NCBI GenBank assembly: GCA_945869365.1
Contig: CAMBOW010000017.1
Location: 1 to 26,463 of the forward strand
Direction: 5' to 3'
Length of the DNA: 26,463 nt
Source of the DNA: Flavobacterium psychrophilum
Lineage (GTDB): Bacteria; Bacteroidota; Bacteroidia; Flavobacteriales; Flavobacteriaceae
Below, piece by piece: positions 25,351 through 26,463 of the stretch (positions are counted from its first letter, which is position 1; each line of letters begins with the position of its first letter). Under the pieces are notes generated by a model. It did not search any database, had not been told where the DNA came from, and worked only from the letters and a program-made list of their open reading frames with translations. The position numbers and the translations under genes are program-made.

Positions 25351-25440
25351 CAAAGAAAACAAATACAGCGAATTAGCAACTATTCTTAATCGATAATTTG
25401 ATGGAAAAAGCCGATAAAAAGTAAAAAAATAACAGAAAAT

Positions 25441-26463
25441 CTAGAAGCCAATTTTTTTGGTGCACGACAAGCCCGATTTTAGATACACGCGAACCAACAC
25501 AACCGACAGATTTATGGGTTCTTGGACGGTAAATTGAGTAGCAGAAAGACCTGCTTGACTATAAAGTTTTCGGCCCAGTAAATCATAAATCTCCACGCGC
25601 TCAATTTCTTCTAAGGCTGATACAACTTCAAGTTGATTATTGCGTTTGAAAATCTGCACCTTAGTTGCCAAAGTTTCAAATGGATTTACTGCCAAATTAG
25701 GCATGTATCGAATCGCGAATCGTTGGTCAAATCTGCCTGAATTTGTGGTGAATGCATAGGGCGATTGCGACAAATCATGCAAGATATTCAGCTCGCGGTC
25801 TTCCAAATAAATGGGTTGATTTTGTTGGGCAAAGATGCCTTCTGTTGCATCCAGTTCGATGGTAAATAGGCCCGACATAGCTGCAAAATAACCCAACGGC
25901 ACTTCGTCAGTTGCTGTAAAAGTAGGGCGCGCTTGAATGCGGTAATTGGATGCGCCAATAGTCGAATAGAAACTCAGGTAATTTTTGGTTTGGGCAACCA
26001 AGGCGTCATAGGCAAAATCGGCAGCGTAGGTGGCTTGATCTATATATCCTATGAGTTGCTGGCTAAACATGCCGTCGTTATTTTTTAAATTTAACCAGTA
26101 GCGATTGATGGTATTTTGATCAGCAGTTTCAGCTGCAGCTACCGGTCTAAAAAACTGGGAATTCGAATAGGTTTTGTTGCGCATGCTGTTGGTAAACTGC
26201 ACATTGGTAGGCGTTACAGCTTCAACCATAAACGCTTGTCCTGCGCCAATTTTTCCGTTTGGCAAGGCGCTGCCGGTATAACTGGTGCGTGTACCACCTG
26301 TTTTATTGTACACCGCATAATCATCCGAAATGAAATTTTGGGCATCCGGACCCAGGTTAGAAACTGAGATAGCGCCCACGTGCGTCCAAAAGTACAATGA
26401 ACCGCTTATGTTTGGATTGGCATCAATAAAGGCGTCGGCGTCAAGTGCCGAAGGATAGGGATT
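25441..26463 (-). CDS. C-terminal part of a secreted T9SS protein, paralogue of its neighbour (5' end beyond window)
   Basis: The frame is open from the right edge to the TAG at 25441-25443, giving the last 340 residues of a longer protein. It begins in the middle of the module, at NPYPSALDADAFIDANP, so the true start lies outside the window; internal TTG or ATG codons are not starts. Segment by segment it matches residues 1052-1392 of the gene downstream: WTHVGAISV versus WTHNTALAN, DDYAVYNKTG versus NDYAVYNYSG, NGKIGAGQAFMV versus TGKIASGQSFFI, and RYWLNLKNNDGMFSQQLIGY versus RIWLNLTNAQGAFKQLMVGY. Both end with IYDLLGR plus a short basic or aliphatic tail, the probable T9SS sorting domain. 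Its function is set by the missing N-terminal part. No clear hairpin terminator follows. Confidence 0.9.
   Translation of the reverse strand, partial: NPYPSALDADAFIDANPNISGSLYFWTHVGAISVSNLGPDAQNFISDDYAVYNKTGGTRTSYTGSALPNGKIGAGQAFMVEAVTPTNVQFTNSMRNKTYSNSQFFRPVAAAETADQNTINRYWLNLKNNDGMFSQQLIGYIDQATYAADFAYDALVAQTKNYLSFYSTIGASNYRIQARPTFTATDEVPLGYFAAMSGLFTIELDATEGIFAQQNQPIYLEDRELNILHDLSQSPYAFTTNSGRFDQRFAIRYMPNLAVNPFETLATKVQIFKRNNQLEVVSALEEIERVEIYDLLGRKLYSQAGLSATQFTVQEPINLSVVLVRVYLKSGLSCTKKIGF

Overview
The window looks like chromosomal DNA of a Flavobacteriaceae bacterium, close to Flavobacterium. The clues are AT-rich coding DNA, starts without obvious Shine-Dalgarno sequences, promoter-like TAnnTTTG boxes of the Bacteroidetes type, and three secreted proteins with type IX secretion (T9SS) C-terminal sorting regions. 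This assignment comes from gene content and signals, not from a database search.

Region 1 (about 13.68 kb down to 1, minus strand) is a complete 14-gene respiratory complex I operon in the canonical order nuoA-B-C-D-E-F-G-H-I-J-K-L-M-N. nuoC and nuoD are separate genes. It has a convincing flavobacterial promoter 30-60 bases before nuoA, and most junctions overlap or are under 12 bases. NuoE, NuoF and NuoG form the NADH-oxidising module, NuoB, C, D and I the connecting arm, and NuoA, H, J, K, L, M and N the membrane arm that pumps ions. Two things stand out. NuoG is only 348 residues and lacks the molybdopterin-oxidoreductase-like C-terminal part. The nuoF/nuoG gap holds a hairpin made of 7-base TTTCA(A/G)G units. 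A partial membrane-protein gene follows nuoN by 15 bases and runs off the left edge.

Region 2 (13.8-16.1 kb, minus strand) has a cold-shock protein gene with its own promoter-like box and terminator, then aspS (aspartyl-tRNA synthetase).

Region 3 (16.1-21.1 kb) has a secreted M12B-like metalloprotease (minus strand) with a P-domain and a type A T9SS signal, divergent from ribF (FMN/FAD synthesis, TTG start), which is followed by bioB (biotin synthase).

Region 4 (21.1-26.46 kb, minus strand) has a 1392-residue secreted protein with three tandem choice-of-anchor-D/HYDIN-like repeats. Upstream of it is the C-terminal 340 residues of a second protein sharing the same C-terminal module, cut by the right edge. 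bioB and the large gene converge with no base between their stop codons.

Apart from the complex I operon, the genes are ordinary neighbours rather than one system. I found no mobile element, CRISPR array, rRNA or tRNA, and no convincing new biological system. The short NuoG with altered cysteines, the heptad hairpin inside the operon and the paired T9SS modules deserve the most attention. No gene-free stretch exceeds 300 bases; the longest is the 278 bases between nuoA and the cold-shock gene.
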